A DNA stretch of 64,000 nucleotides, taken from contig NZ_JAATIZ010000004.1 of the NCBI RefSeq assembly GCF_011927625.1, forward strand, positions 1 to 64,000, read 5' to 3'. The notes beneath the pieces were generated by a model that searched no databases, was not told where the DNA came from, and saw nothing but the letters and a program-made list of their open reading frames with translations. Positions 36,203 through 44,666 of this stretch are shown here, piece by piece. A program made the position numbers and the translations under genes. Position 1 is the first letter of the stretch. Each line of letters opens with the position of its first letter. The stretch comes from Paenalcaligenes hominis. GTDB taxonomy: Bacteria; Pseudomonadota; Gammaproteobacteria; Burkholderiales; Burkholderiaceae_B.

Positions 36203-36664
36203 TTATTGCTTGTCAGTTTTATCGCCATTTACTGCATTTTGAATGGCGGCATCGGCTTTAGCAGCTGCATCTTTAATTGCTGTGTTGGCATCATGAGCCG
36301 CCTCAGACGCATCGTTAGCGACTTTATCCGCTAAGTCAGCCGCTTTTTCTTTGATATGCTGGGCGCGTTCTTTAATGTCTTCTTTGGCATCGGCTGCGCT
36401 ATTTTTGGACTCCTCTTTCAGCTCTTCTGCTTTTTTCTTTAAGTCTTCAGCTTCTTTTTTCACATCCTGCTTGAGCTCTTCTGTTTTTGTTTCAGGCTGT
36501 GGCGTCACTGCTGGTGCGGGAGCTGGGGCCGGTGTGGGTGCGGGCGCCTCTACAGCAGGCGCACCTGCAGGAGCGGGCTTATCATTCGTTTCATCAGAGC
36601 ATGCAGCCAACAAAGCGACTGAAAATGAGGCAAGAATGGCAAGAGATAAGCGTGTCTTTTTCAT
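36203..36664 (-). CDS. Ala/Lys/Glu-rich lipoprotein, helical repeat
   Basis: This 153-residue protein has a signal peptide with lipobox LLAAC (Cys22), then a Pro-Ala linker (about residues 30-58) and a long charged helix with 11-residue-like periodicity (ELKQDVKKEAEDLKKKAEELKEES...AADLADKVANDASEAAHDA). It resembles LEA-like or apolipoprotein-like amphipathic helices often found in stress or envelope proteins. I do not recognise a named family. It has its own terminator and a 247-base upstream gap. Confidence 0.75.
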   Translation of the reverse strand: MKKTRLSLAILASFSVALLAACSDETNDKPAPAGAPAVEAPAPTPAPAPAPAVTPQPETKTEELKQDVKKEAEDLKKKAEELKEESKNSAADAKEDIKERAQHIKEKAADLADKVANDASEAAHDANTAIKDAAAKADAAIQNAVNGDKTDKQ

Positions 36665-36911
36665 ATCGTTCCTTTATAGTAAAAGCAGTAGGTGCCTGCA
36701 ATAGGCCCCTTGTTACAATTAATTCTAACCAGGTCTGCCCCTGACGCAAGCTACCTAGTGTAAATGCTCATGTCTAATTTGTAACATTGTAAAGATTTTA
36801 CTGGCCACGGCTCGCTTGCCCCTCTTTTTTCGCGGTCTAACGATACGATTAGCTTGTTTTGTTACATTTAAATTGTGGTGTAAACCCGCACACAACCCCT
36901 TAATCAGCGAA

Positions 36912-38657
36912 TTAGTTCAGCTTTAAGAGGTCAATACGCTCGGCTCGGTTAAGCGCCGTGGCAACTTTATGGCGTAAATCGCCAGTATGGGCTTGCAGCA
37001 CCTGCTGCTTTACTAACATGATCTGAGAGGCCGGCATAGAAAAACAGCGTAGCCCCAAACCTAATAGCATGCGCGTCAAACGGGCATCGCCTGCCATTTC
37101 CCCACAAACCGAAACAGGCTTGCCGTAGCTTTCAGCTCGATTAATAGTATGAGCGATTAATCGCAATACAGCCGGATGCATTGGGTCGTACAAATCCATG
37201 ACCTCAGCATCCGTTCGGTCTACTGCCATCACGTACTGAATAAGGTCATTCGTACCAATGGAAAGAAAATCAAGGTTTTGCGCAAAAGGTTCAATCGCAA
37301 TAGCAATTGCCGGCACTTCAACCATTGCCCCTAGCTCATAATTAAATACGCCCGTATACCCTTCTGAGCGCAGACTATGTTGCGCTTGTTCCAGTGCAAC
37401 ACGGACCGCTTTGACTTCTTCCATGGTGGAAATCATGGGAATTAAGATACGTACTCGCCCAAGCTGCGAAGCCCTTAATAGTGCGCGCAACTGCGTTTGA
37501 AATAAATCAGGATGGGCTAAACAATAACGAATAGCACGTAACCCCAACGCAGGATTCGTTGCTACCGTTTGCTCTCCGTCTAGGGCTTTATCCGCCCCCA
37601 AATCAAGGGTTCGAATCGTAACGGCACGCCCTTGCATAATTTTTACTACAGAGGCATAGGCCTCGTACTGCTCTTGCTCGGAGGGCAGATCAGGACGCCC
37701 CATAAACAAAAACTCACTTCTGAATAAACCCACCCCGTCTGCGCCCGCATCAAACGCGGCTTGAGCCTCGTGGGGTAGCTCGATGTTGGCTTCTAACTGT
37801 ACTGCTATACCATCTAAGGTGACAGCTGGCGTATCGCGCAATTGGGCTAATTGCTCACGCTGACTTAAGTGTGCTGCCTGGAGCTTGCGATATTGCTGCA
37901 ACACGAGCTCAGAGGGATTAACAATCACCACCCCTTTAAACCCATCAACAATCAGTTGATCGCCATCACGCACTAAACGTCTAAACTCGCCCAACCCCAC
38001 CACGGCTGGAATATTCATACTGCGCGCTACGATCGCCGTATGGGATGTTGGCCCACCCAAATCAGTCAAAAAGGCAGCAAAGCGGATTTTGCGCAGTCGC
38101 AACATATCGGCCGGGGAAATATCACGCGCCACTACAATAAGCCCAGGATCGTGCGATTCAGCATGAATGGCTAAGCTGTGATGGACTGGCGCTTGGCCGC
38201 TTAAAATAAGTAAAACCCGCTCAATGACCTGACGTATATCAGCACTGCGCTCACGCAAATAAGGGTCCTCTATTTGCTCGAACTGGGCCGCTAGATTTTG
38301 TCCTTGTGTAGTAAGTGCCCACTCAGCGTTATATAAACGCTCTGTAATATACACACAGCTTTGTTGTCGTAGCATCGGATCATCAAGCAATAAACGATGC
38401 ACTTCCAGCACAGGGATAATTTCTAATGGGGTGTCTGCAGGCAGTTGCCGTGCAATGGACACTAGATCATCCCGCGCTTGATCCATGGCCTGATGGAGTC
38501 GAGCGCACTCTGCATTGATGGCCTCTGGCTCGATATAATAATGCGGCGCCTCGAGTGCGGCAGCACCCATCACGGCTGCTTTACCAATGGCATAGCCATT
38601 GACTACACCTTGACCAGCCATTGTCCACATAGCAGGGGATTGATTGGGCTCCAACAT
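36912..38657 (-). CDS. ptsI: PTS enzyme I (PEP-protein phosphotransferase)
   Basis: This 581-residue protein has the phospho-histidine motif GGPTSHTAIVARSMNIPAVVG near residue 200, the PEP-binding TIM barrel with VGLFRSEFLFMGR, and the signature CGEMAGD. It takes phosphate from PEP and passes it to HPr. No sugar permease genes are nearby, so a regulatory PTS is likely. It starts 5 bases after the ptsH stop. Confidence 0.94.
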   Translation of the reverse strand: MLEPNQSPAMWTMAGQGVVNGYAIGKAAVMGAAALEAPHYYIEPEAINAECARLHQAMDQARDDLVSIARQLPADTPLEIIPVLEVHRLLLDDPMLRQQSCVYITERLYNAEWALTTQGQNLAAQFEQIEDPYLRERSADIRQVIERVLLILSGQAPVHHSLAIHAESHDPGLIVVARDISPADMLRLRKIRFAAFLTDLGGPTSHTAIVARSMNIPAVVGLGEFRRLVRDGDQLIVDGFKGVVIVNPSELVLQQYRKLQAAHLSQREQLAQLRDTPAVTLDGIAVQLEANIELPHEAQAAFDAGADGVGLFRSEFLFMGRPDLPSEQEQYEAYASVVKIMQGRAVTIRTLDLGADKALDGEQTVATNPALGLRAIRYCLAHPDLFQTQLRALLRASQLGRVRILIPMISTMEEVKAVRVALEQAQHSLRSEGYTGVFNYELGAMVEVPAIAIAIEPFAQNLDFLSIGTNDLIQYVMAVDRTDAEVMDLYDPMHPAVLRLIAHTINRAESYGKPVSVCGEMAGDARLTRMLLGLGLRCFSMPASQIMLVKQQVLQAHTGDLRHKVATALNRAERIDLLKLN

Positions 38658-38662
38658 AAGCC

Positions 38663-38932
38663 TTAGGCTTCCTCGTCAAATTTATTAGCAAATAGGTTAG
38701 CTAGGGCATCTAAGGCTTGTTCCGCATCATCCCCCTCGGCGTCTAAAGTGACGGTTACCCCTAAGCCTGCTGCCAACATCATGACACCCATAATACTTTT
38801 TGCGTTGACGCGTCGATCGCCGCGAGCAATATGAATATCGCTTTTATATTGGCTTGCCACTTTGGTGAGCTTGGCTGCAGCCCGTGCGTGCAAGCCAAGC
38901 TGATTGGTTATTTCTATATTAATGGAAAGCAT
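38663..38932 (-). CDS. ptsH: Phosphocarrier protein HPr
   Basis: This 89-residue HPr carries the active His15 in LGLHARAAA and the regulatory Ser46 in NAKSIMGVM. It takes phosphate from enzyme I and hands it to EIIA; Ser46 suggests control by an HPr kinase encoded elsewhere. It lies between the EIIA gene and ptsI. Confidence 0.95.
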   Translation of the reverse strand: MLSINIEITNQLGLHARAAAKLTKVASQYKSDIHIARGDRRVNAKSIMGVMMLAAGLGVTVTLDAEGDDAEQALDALANLFANKFDEEA

Positions 38933-38940
38933 GATCGTAA

Positions 38941-39360
38941 TTATGAAAGTGTTGGAGATTGATGCACGATTCCTCTTTGCGTCGCAGCAAGCACTTGAGT
39001 CACCATTGCCTCTATAGTTGAGCTAGTATCAGTTAAAGCTTTCAGTACCATAGGGACATTTACCCCAGACACAAGATGTACCCGATAATCGCGCAGCGCT
39101 AAGCGACGCTGAACACCTGTTGCCACATGATAAGGCGTTGAGCCATACAAATCGCAAAGCAATAACACCTGCTTGGTGCCTAGCTCTGCAATTTCATGCT
39201 CAAGCTTTTTCACCCACGGCTGAGGCAAATCTGCTGCAAGCACATCGGCCACCAGCAAAGAAGGCGGTGTTTGCAACACATGCTCTACACACGCATAGAG
39301 TGCTTTACCCAAAGGAGCATGAGTGACTAACACCACAGCAACTGGTGATTGCCTATGCAT
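38941..39360 (-). CDS. PTS EIIA component, mannose/fructose type
   Basis: This 139-residue EIIA-Man-type domain has the active His14 in VLVTHAPLG and the motif LLLCDLYGSTPYHVA. It is stand-alone with no IIB, IIC or IID domain. In this group of bacteria such EIIA proteins are thought to regulate rather than transport. It overlaps gshB by eight bases, so coupling is likely. Confidence 0.88.
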   Translation of the reverse strand: MHRQSPVAVVLVTHAPLGKALYACVEHVLQTPPSLLVADVLAADLPQPWVKKLEHEIAELGTKQVLLLCDLYGSTPYHVATGVQRRLALRDYRVHLVSGVNVPMVLKALTDTSSTIEAMVTQVLAATQRGIVHQSPTLS

Positions 39361-40315
39361 TCGCCACCACGTCAGCTAGGGCTTTCGCAAACAAGGCCCC
39401 CACGTCACAATCGGTTTGCTCGGTAATTTCAACAAAGCACGTTGGACTCGTCACATTGACTTCTGTGATGTAGTCACCAATCACGTCCAAGCCAACTAAA
39501 AACAATCCACGCTCTGCCAAACGGGGAGCGACCGTATTGGCTATTTGCCAATCACGTTCACTTAGTGGTTGGGCTACGCCACGGCCACCAGCTGCTAAAT
39601 TTCCGCGTGTTTCCCCTGCCAACGGAATACGTGCCAAGCAATAGGGAATTGGACGGCCATTAATAATCAAAATACGTTTATCGCCAGCGCTGATTTCAGG
39701 AATATAGCGCTGCACCATTAATGTTTCAGCACCGTCTTTGCTTAAGGTTTCTAGAATGGCTCCGACGTTTACCTCGCCTTCGCGCATACGGAATATACCC
39801 ATGCCGCCCATTCCATCAAGCGGTTTCACAATGACATCTTTGTACTCTTGGTGAAAGGCCCGGATGCGTTTCATGTCTCGAGTGACTAGAGTCGGTGGTG
39901 TGAACTCAGGAAACTCGGTGATGGCTAACTTTTCTGGGTGATTGCGTAATGCTGCGCCTGTATTAAACACTTTAGCACCCTGCTCTTCTGCAAAACTCAG
40001 CAAATGCGTAGAGTAAAAATATTCCATATCAAATGGTGGGTCTTTGCGCATAATGACCGCACTAAAGTGATTAAGCTCAAGCTCCAAAGCCGGACCGGTT
40101 TCAGTCCACCAATCTGCAGCATGCAAATCTGCACTGGGTGCGATATGAATAGGCTGAGCTACTGTTTTTACTCGACCTTGATCAATATAAAGATCGGTTT
40201 GTAACGCGACACTAATCGTATGCTCTTGAGCAAGCAACGCCCGCATCATTGCCACCGAAGTGTCTTTGTATGCAGAAAGAGAAGGCAATGGATCAATAAT
40301 AAATAAAACATGCAT
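39353..40315 (-). CDS. gshB: Glutathione synthetase
   Basis: This 320-residue ATP-grasp enzyme joins gamma-glutamylcysteine and glycine. Features are HVLFIIDPLPSLSAYKDTSVAMMR at the start, VMRKDPPFDMEYFY (here VIMRKDPPFDMEYFYST), the ATP-binding VKPLDGMGGMGIFR and the late EVNVTSPTCFVEI. The ATG at 40315 gives the usual length; upstream in-frame starts run into the infC terminator. Confidence 0.95.
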   Translation of the reverse strand: MHVLFIIDPLPSLSAYKDTSVAMMRALLAQEHTISVALQTDLYIDQGRVKTVAQPIHIAPSADLHAADWWTETGPALELELNHFSAVIMRKDPPFDMEYFYSTHLLSFAEEQGAKVFNTGAALRNHPEKLAITEFPEFTPPTLVTRDMKRIRAFHQEYKDVIVKPLDGMGGMGIFRMREGEVNVGAILETLSKDGAETLMVQRYIPEISAGDKRILIINGRPIPYCLARIPLAGETRGNLAAGGRGVAQPLSERDWQIANTVAPRLAERGLFLVGLDVIGDYITEVNVTSPTCFVEITEQTDCDVGALFAKALADVVANA

Positions 40316-40335
40316 GACGGAGATTCCTGAAATAA

Positions 40336-40365
40336 ACCCCTTCGCAACAAAAGTCGCGAAGGGGT
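40336..40365 (-). terminator. Terminator of thrS-infC
   Basis: Ten-base arms (accccttcgc / gcgaaggggt) with a short T-rich tail on the minus strand. It lies 27 bases past the infC stop and before gshB, so infC is no longer co-transcribed with rpmI-rplT. Confidence 0.85.
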
Positions 40366-40391
40366 AGCAAAGTAGTCGGTCTAGAGACGGA

Positions 40392-40916
40392 TTAGCTGGC
40401 TTTCTTGCGAGGCGCAAGCACCATCACCATCTGACGACCCTCCAAACGTGGGAAGGATTCGACTTGGCAAATATCCTCTACGTCATCACGTACACGCTCT
40501 AAAACGCGCATACCTAGCTCTTGGTGAGCCATTTCGCGCCCTCTAAAACGTAGTGATACTTTGACTTTGTCCCCATCTTCGATGAAACGACGAACATTAC
40601 GTAGTTTTACGTTGTAATCGCCCTCGTCCGTAGCAGGACGGAATTTCACCTCTTTGATTTGAACCACTTTTTGCTTGGCTCTGGCCTCTTGTTGGCGTTT
40701 TTGTTCCTGATAACGGAACTTGCCGTAATCCATGAGACGACATACAGGTGGAGCTGCAGTCGGTGCAATTTCTACTAAATCGACCTCATGCTCTTCAGCC
40801 ATGTCTAATGCTTGAGCTAGCTTAACGACGCCAAGCTGTTCACCCTCAATACCAATGAGTCGCACTTCATTAACACGGATTTCACCGTTGATGCGATGTT
40901 TCTTTTCGGTTGCGAT
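40392..40916 (-). CDS. infC: Translation initiation factor IF-3 (AUC start)
   Basis: This 174-residue IF-3 begins at an ATC codon by my reading, translated as the start of [22 protein letters not shown] Shine-Dalgarno GGGAG lies 8 bases before it. A TTG five codons earlier (40931) is possible but would overlap that ribosome site. IF-3 rejects non-canonical start codons, and rare AUU/AUC-type starts give it self-control in E. coli. Motifs: [24 protein letters not shown], and the C-terminal KEVKFRP...MVMVLAP. Confidence 0.93.
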   Translation of the reverse strand: MATEKKHRINGEIRVNEVRLIGIEGEQLGVVKLAQALDMAEEHEVDLVEIAPTAAPPVCRLMDYGKFRYQEQKRQQEARAKQKVVQIKEVKFRPATDEGDYNVKLRNVRRFIEDGDKVKVSLRFRGREMAHQELGMRVLERVRDDVEDICQVESFPRLEGRQMVMVLAPRKKAS

Positions 40917-40969
40917 GTCTAAGACTCCCAAAATTAAATAAAAAATTCTATGCCAGCGTGCAAGTAGGC

Positions 40970-42892
40970 TTATTGACGGCTGTCAACCTCATTTTGCATG
41001 CGTTCCGCAAAGTCGGTCAATGGCATAACCCCTAAATCGAGGCCCCCACGACCGCGCACTGCGACCGCACCTGCCTCTCGCTCTTTATCCCCTACGACTA
41101 AAATGTAAGGGATTTTTTGCATACTGTGTTCCCGAATTTTACGGGTGATTTTTTCGCCACGCAAATCGCTATTAACACGTAGGCCTTTTGCACGAAGCGT
41201 GTCAGCCACTTGTTTAGCATAATCCGCTGACGATTCTGCAATACAGCACACCACAGCGTGTACTGGAGATAACCACGCAGGCAATGCACCTGCATAGTTT
41301 TCAATTAGAATACCAATAAAACGTTCAAACGACCCTAAAATGGCGCGGTGCAACATAACAGGAGTACGACGTTGATCGTTAGCATCCACGTATTCTGCAC
41401 CTAGACGCGCTGGCATGGAAAAATCCACCTGAATCGTGCCACACTGCCAATGGCGGCCAATTGCGTCTTTAAGGGTGTATTCAATCTTTGGACCGTAGAA
41501 GGCGCCATCACCTTCAGCGATTTCAAACTCACAATTAGTGCGACGTAAGCTTTCCATCAGAGCCTGCTCGGCCTTATCCCAGACCTCGTCGTCACCGATG
41601 CGCTTTTCGGGTCGAGTGGCTACCTTGTATAAAATTTCAGTAAAACCAAAATCCTTGTAAACACGTTGTAGCAGCGCCGTAAAGTTTACGCATTCCTCTT
41701 GGAGTTGATCCTCTGTACAGAAAATATGGCCATCGTCTTGAGTAAAACCGCGTACACGCATCATGCCGTGCAAGGCACCTGAAGGCTCGTTACGATGGCA
41801 CTGACCAAACTCACCATAACGCAGTGGCAGCTCGCGATAAGAATGCAGACCTTGGTTGAAGATTTGCACGTGCCCCGGGCAATTCATGGGTTTAAGTCCA
41901 TACACACGGTTTTCAGACTCGGTGGTAAACATATTCTCGGAATAGTTATCCCAATGACCTGTTTTTTTCCATAATGATAAGTCTAGAATCTGTGGGGCTT
42001 TGACTTCTTGGTAGCCATTGTCTTGGTAGACCTTGCGCATGTACTGCTCAACCTGCTGCCAGACTGTCCAACCTTTAGGGTGCCAATAAATCAAGCCAGG
42101 CGCATCTTCGTGGAATTGGAATAAACCTAACTCACGACCTAAGCGACGGTGATCGCGCTTTTCTGCTTCCTCTAGCATGGTGAGATACGCGTTTTGATCT
42201 TCTTTACTGGCCCATGCTGTACCATAAATACGTTGCAACATTTCATTATTGCTGTCGCCACGCCAATACGCCCCCGCTACCTTCATGAGCTTAAAGACTT
42301 TTAGCTTGCCTGTAGAAGGTACGTGTGGACCGCGACACAGATCAATAAAATCGCCCTCTCGATACAGACTGATGGTTTCGCCTGAGGGGATAGATTCAAT
42401 AATTTCAGCTTTATAGTGCTCGCCGATGCTCTTGAAGAAAGCCACAGCCTCGTCACGATCCCATTCCTCGCGCGACACAGGTATATCTGCCTTGGCTAGC
42501 TCGGCCATTTTCTTTTCAATGGCCACTAGGTCTTCGGGAGTGAAGGGACGCTTGTAGGCAAAGTCGTAATAAAAGCCATTATCAATGACCGGGCCGATAG
42601 TGACTTGTGCCTCGGGAAATAACTCTTGAACGGCATACGCCAATAGATGAGCGGTAGAGTGACGAATCACGTCTAAACCATCAGCGTCTTTTGCAGTGAT
42701 AATAGCTAGCTCGGCATCTTGATCAATAACGTAACTGGTATCGACTAAAGTAGGCTCAGAATCCGTCGTAGTCACTCGCCCTGCAAGAGCAGCACGCCCT
42801 AAACCAGCACCAATGGAATGAGCCACATCGCCAACAGAAACAGGCCCATCAAATGAGCGCTGTGAACCATCGGGTAAGGTAATCTGAACCAT
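40970..42892 (-). CDS. thrS: Threonyl-tRNA synthetase
   Basis: This 640-residue class II synthetase has a TGS domain (residues 1-60), an editing domain with [16 protein letters not shown] (here [13 protein letters not shown]) and [23 protein letters not shown], then the catalytic core [31 protein letters not shown] and motif 3 [17 protein letters not shown]. Length is standard. It is preceded by a Thr-rich leader peptide and an attenuator (42911-43021). Confidence 0.96.
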   Translation of the reverse strand: MVQITLPDGSQRSFDGPVSVGDVAHSIGAGLGRAALAGRVTTTDSEPTLVDTSYVIDQDAELAIITAKDADGLDVIRHSTAHLLAYAVQELFPEAQVTIGPVIDNGFYYDFAYKRPFTPEDLVAIEKKMAELAKADIPVSREEWDRDEAVAFFKSIGEHYKAEIIESIPSGETISLYREGDFIDLCRGPHVPSTGKLKVFKLMKVAGAYWRGDSNNEMLQRIYGTAWASKEDQNAYLTMLEEAEKRDHRRLGRELGLFQFHEDAPGLIYWHPKGWTVWQQVEQYMRKVYQDNGYQEVKAPQILDLSLWKKTGHWDNYSENMFTTESENRVYGLKPMNCPGHVQIFNQGLHSYRELPLRYGEFGQCHRNEPSGALHGMMRVRGFTQDDGHIFCTEDQLQEECVNFTALLQRVYKDFGFTEILYKVATRPEKRIGDDEVWDKAEQALMESLRRTNCEFEIAEGDGAFYGPKIEYTLKDAIGRHWQCGTIQVDFSMPARLGAEYVDANDQRRTPVMLHRAILGSFERFIGILIENYAGALPAWLSPVHAVVCCIAESSADYAKQVADTLRAKGLRVNSDLRGEKITRKIREHSMQKIPYILVVGDKEREAGAVAVRGRGGLDLGVMPLTDFAERMQNEVDSRQ

Positions 42893-42910
42893 ACAACTTC
42901 CTAATTAATA

Positions 42911-43021
42911 AAAAACGCGGCTCCATGGCCGCGTTTAAGGTATCTGTGAATAGCTTGAATAACGAGCGAACACATGCGGCCAAAACTATTGTCGCAAGGT
43001 AGTAGTTCGCGTTGTGATCAT
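42911..43021 (-). promoter_or_regulatory. thrS leader: ribosome-mediated attenuator
   Basis: Minus strand. A terminator with arms aaacgcggc / gccgcgttt (42913-42921, 42928-42936) followed by TTTTTT stands 18 bases before thrS. An upstream GGCCGC (42976-42981) can pair with GCGGCC of its first arm, forming an antiterminator. A further GTTCGC (42966-42971) can pair with GCGAAC (43005-43010) inside the leader peptide. Stalling at Thr codons would free the antiterminator. This is the four-region layout of enteric attenuators. Confidence 0.8.
42986..43021 (-). CDS. Threonine-rich leader peptide of thrS
   Basis: The short ORF starts at ATG 43021 and encodes MITTRTTTLRQ (11 residues, five Thr), ending at TAG. 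GGAAA lies 7 bases before it. An in-frame ATG 12 bases upstream would give METYMITTRTTTLRQ with six Thr. It precedes a terminator/antiterminator and would sense charged tRNA-Thr. Confidence 0.78.
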   Translation of the reverse strand: MITTRTTTLRQ

Positions 43022-43235
43022 GTATGTTTCCATCGTTAATTCAAGAATATTAGTTATATATAAGTCTAACACTGCCCAGCTTTTCATGCAGCACCCAGCC
43101 AGAAAAAAACCGGACTCAAGTAAAATACGCAGCCAATTGTTGCAATCTTGCTACGCCACGCCATCTAGCATCCATTTGTTTGGTACAGAGGCCCAAGCCC
43201 AGAAGACTTCATTTTATTTATTTTTACTTAAAGGC

Positions 43236-43265
43236 TTGACAAGATCTACAGAACCACACTATAGT
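43236..43265 (+). promoter_or_regulatory. Promoter of tRNA-Val
   Basis: TTGACA (43236-43241) and TATAGT (43260-43265) with 18 bases between. The tRNA starts 10 bases after the -10. Confidence 0.8.
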
Positions 43266-43274
43266 TATATCTTT

Positions 43275-43351
43275 AGGCGGTTAGCTCAGTTGGTTAGAGC
43301 GCTACGTTGACATCGTAGAGGTCGCTGGTTCGAATCCAGTACTGCCTACCA
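43275..43351 (+). tRNA. tRNA-Val (anticodon GAC)
   Basis: A 77-base cloverleaf: acceptor AGGCGGT / ACTGCCT with one G-T pair, D-arm GCTC..GAGC, anticodon stem CTACG / CGTAG with loop TTGACAT (GAC reads GUC valine codons), T-arm GCTGG TTCGAAT CCAGT, and encoded CCA end. It has its own promoter and terminator. Its 3' end borders an integrase remnant. Confidence 0.97.
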
Positions 43352-43396
43352 GAACTCATGTTTCACTAGACTTCACAAAAAGTCTATGAGCACCAG

Positions 43397-43430
43397 AAAC
43401 CCGCACAGTCATTGGCTTTGCGGGTTTTTT
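43397..43430 (+). terminator. Terminator of tRNA-Val
   Basis: Nine-base arms (aaacccgca / tgcgggttt) followed by TTT, 45 bases after the tRNA. Confidence 0.88.
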
Positions 43431-43485
43431 GTTGTCTCGCGTTCCGTCAGTAGCTGTCACTAGCGTTCACTGCATGCCACCACAT

Positions 43486-43542
43486 TTGGGGGCATGATTG
43501 GGGGCATGATTGGGGGCATGACAAAATACTTTGGGGGCATGA
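43486..43542 (+). repeat. Four copies of TTGGGGGCATGA (integrase arm-site-like)
   Basis: Copies at 43486, 43498, 43510 (head to tail) and 43531 (after nine bases). They lie just before the truncated integrase gene, next to tRNA-Val. Tandem short repeats in this place are typical of arm-type binding sites in an att region. The number and spacing are too small for a CRISPR. Confidence 0.8.
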
Positions 43543-43546
43543 AGAA

Positions 43547-43750
43547 ATGACACGCTCTGTGGCGCGTTTAACAGATATACGATGCAGAAATGCCAAATAT
43601 GAAAAAGGTGGGCGCAATCGTCTGTTTGATGGTGGGGGCTTATATTTAGAGTTGTTACCTAGTGGATCCAAAAAATGGCGGCTTAAGTACCGCTCATCCG
43701 ATATGACCATCCTCCCCGTCCTGAAGACCGAGGTTTTACGGCGACATTGA
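43547..43750 (+). pseudogene. Tyrosine integrase N-terminus (P4-type), truncated
   Basis: Residues 1-48 (ARLTDIRCRNAKYEKG...RLFDGGGLYLELLPSGSKKWRLKYR) match the DUF4102 arm-DNA-binding domain of P4-family integrases. The homology stops after SSD and the frame enters IS605-end-like DNA (TILPVLKTEVLRRH). The core-binding and catalytic domains are absent. It is the remnant of an element once inserted at tRNA-Val. Confidence 0.85.
43702..43743. mobile_element. Solo IS200/IS605-like end
   Basis: The block atcctccccgtcctgaagac...gaggttttacgg aligns with the ends of the decayed elements near 465-500 and 45155-45190. It marks the point where the integrase gene was broken. No transposase gene remains here. 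Confidence 0.6.
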
Positions 43751-43820
43751 TAAACGAAGGAACAAACCGAAACGCTGTTAGTCTATATCTAGTACCGAAT
43801 AAACGAAAAGGAAATGACTT

Positions 43821-44093
43821 ATGAAATGCCCAGCATGCAAAGAAACCGATCTGGCTATGTCATCACGCCACAACATTGAGATTGATTATTGTCCACAATG
43901 TCGAGGGGTGTGGCTAGATCGCGGCGAGCTAGATAAGTTAATTGAACGCAGTGTACAGGAGGTCTCTCAACTTAGCGCTCCAACGCAAGCGCCACAACAC
44001 TATACAAACCACCCACAGCGCGATAGCCATTCACAGTATGGCTACAAAAAACCATATAAGAAAAAATCATTTTGGCAGGAAATCTTTGATTAA
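43821..44093 (+). CDS. zf-TFIIB domain protein
   Basis: This 90-residue protein has a zinc ribbon CPACKETDLAM...IEIDYCPQCRGVWLDRGELDKLIE, the standard zf-TFIIB form with four cysteines. A polar, Gln/His/Tyr-rich tail ends in KKPYKKKSFWQEIFD, a common ending in this family. Function unknown. AAAAGGA lies upstream of the ATG. It is the first intact gene after the integrase remnant. Confidence 0.85.
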   Translation: MKCPACKETDLAMSSRHNIEIDYCPQCRGVWLDRGELDKLIERSVQEVSQLSAPTQAPQHYTNHPQRDSHSQYGYKKPYKKKSFWQEIFD

Positions 44094-44296
44094 CACTGCA
44101 CTTAGCTCAACCAACATCTGTTTTTAGATCTTGGCTGAGTCAATGCCACCCCTAGGCTAACGGTACTTACCATTCAAATACGATGTCTACTTACTAGACT
44201 AAACCCCACAATAGAGCGGCTCAGAAAATGAATGGGTACAAAGCTTCTGCACCTTATCGCAATGAGGCTTACAATAGCACTTCACTAAGGAGCGTT

Positions 44297-44566
44297 ATGT
44301 TATTACTTGAATCCCGTGAACGGGAGTATTTGTTGGAAATTTGTGCGTTAACCGAGGACCAAAATAACAATTTGGTTTTTGTAGGCATGACACTAGATGA
44401 CTCGATTTGGTATTACCATTATCTAGAAAGCTCATTTAAAGGGATGGCTCACCGTGATGCAGAGCATGAAGCTCGTTATATTGCTTTACAGACTGCACAT
44501 GAACAAGAGCGTTGCTCAATATTAGCGGCCGATTCCTTGCTACGGCCATTAGTCCCTGTCAATTGA
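44297..44566 (+). CDS. Small protein of unknown function (89 residues)
   Basis: I start at the ATG at 44297 because AAGGAG lies just upstream; the earlier in-frame start at 44228 lacks one. The product (MLLLESREREYLLEICALTE...) looks soluble and helical, with YYHYLESSFKGMAHRDAEHEA in the middle. No family recognised. A clear terminator follows at 44581-44617, so it is a separate transcription unit. Confidence 0.65.
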   Translation: MLLLESREREYLLEICALTEDQNNNLVFVGMTLDDSIWYYHYLESSFKGMAHRDAEHEARYIALQTAHEQERCSILAADSLLRPLVPVN

Positions 44567-44580
44567 AATGACTCGTAATG

Positions 44581-44617
44581 AAAAACCCGCCTTAGATTTC
44601 CTAGGCGGGTTTTTTTA
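44581..44617 (+). terminator. Terminator after the 89-residue protein gene
   Basis: Stem aaacccgcct / aggcgggttt with T run (TTTTTTT), 15 bases past the stop. Confidence 0.88.
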
Positions 44618-44666
44618 AATGAGCCACTAAGCGACCTAAGCAGCGTTATGCCACCCATTTACTCTG

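Noticed and set aside
36351-36704. Plus-strand frame rich in Ser/Ala/Gly
   Set aside because: Shadow of the Lys/Glu/Ala-rich lipoprotein gene on the other strand.
43486-43542. Short repeats considered as a CRISPR
   Set aside because: Only four 12-base copies, three without spacers; position next to an integrase points to arm-type sites.
43447-43710. Minus-strand frame over the repeats and integrase
   Set aside because: Repeated SCPQ translation comes from the tandem repeats; the plus strand encodes the integrase domain.
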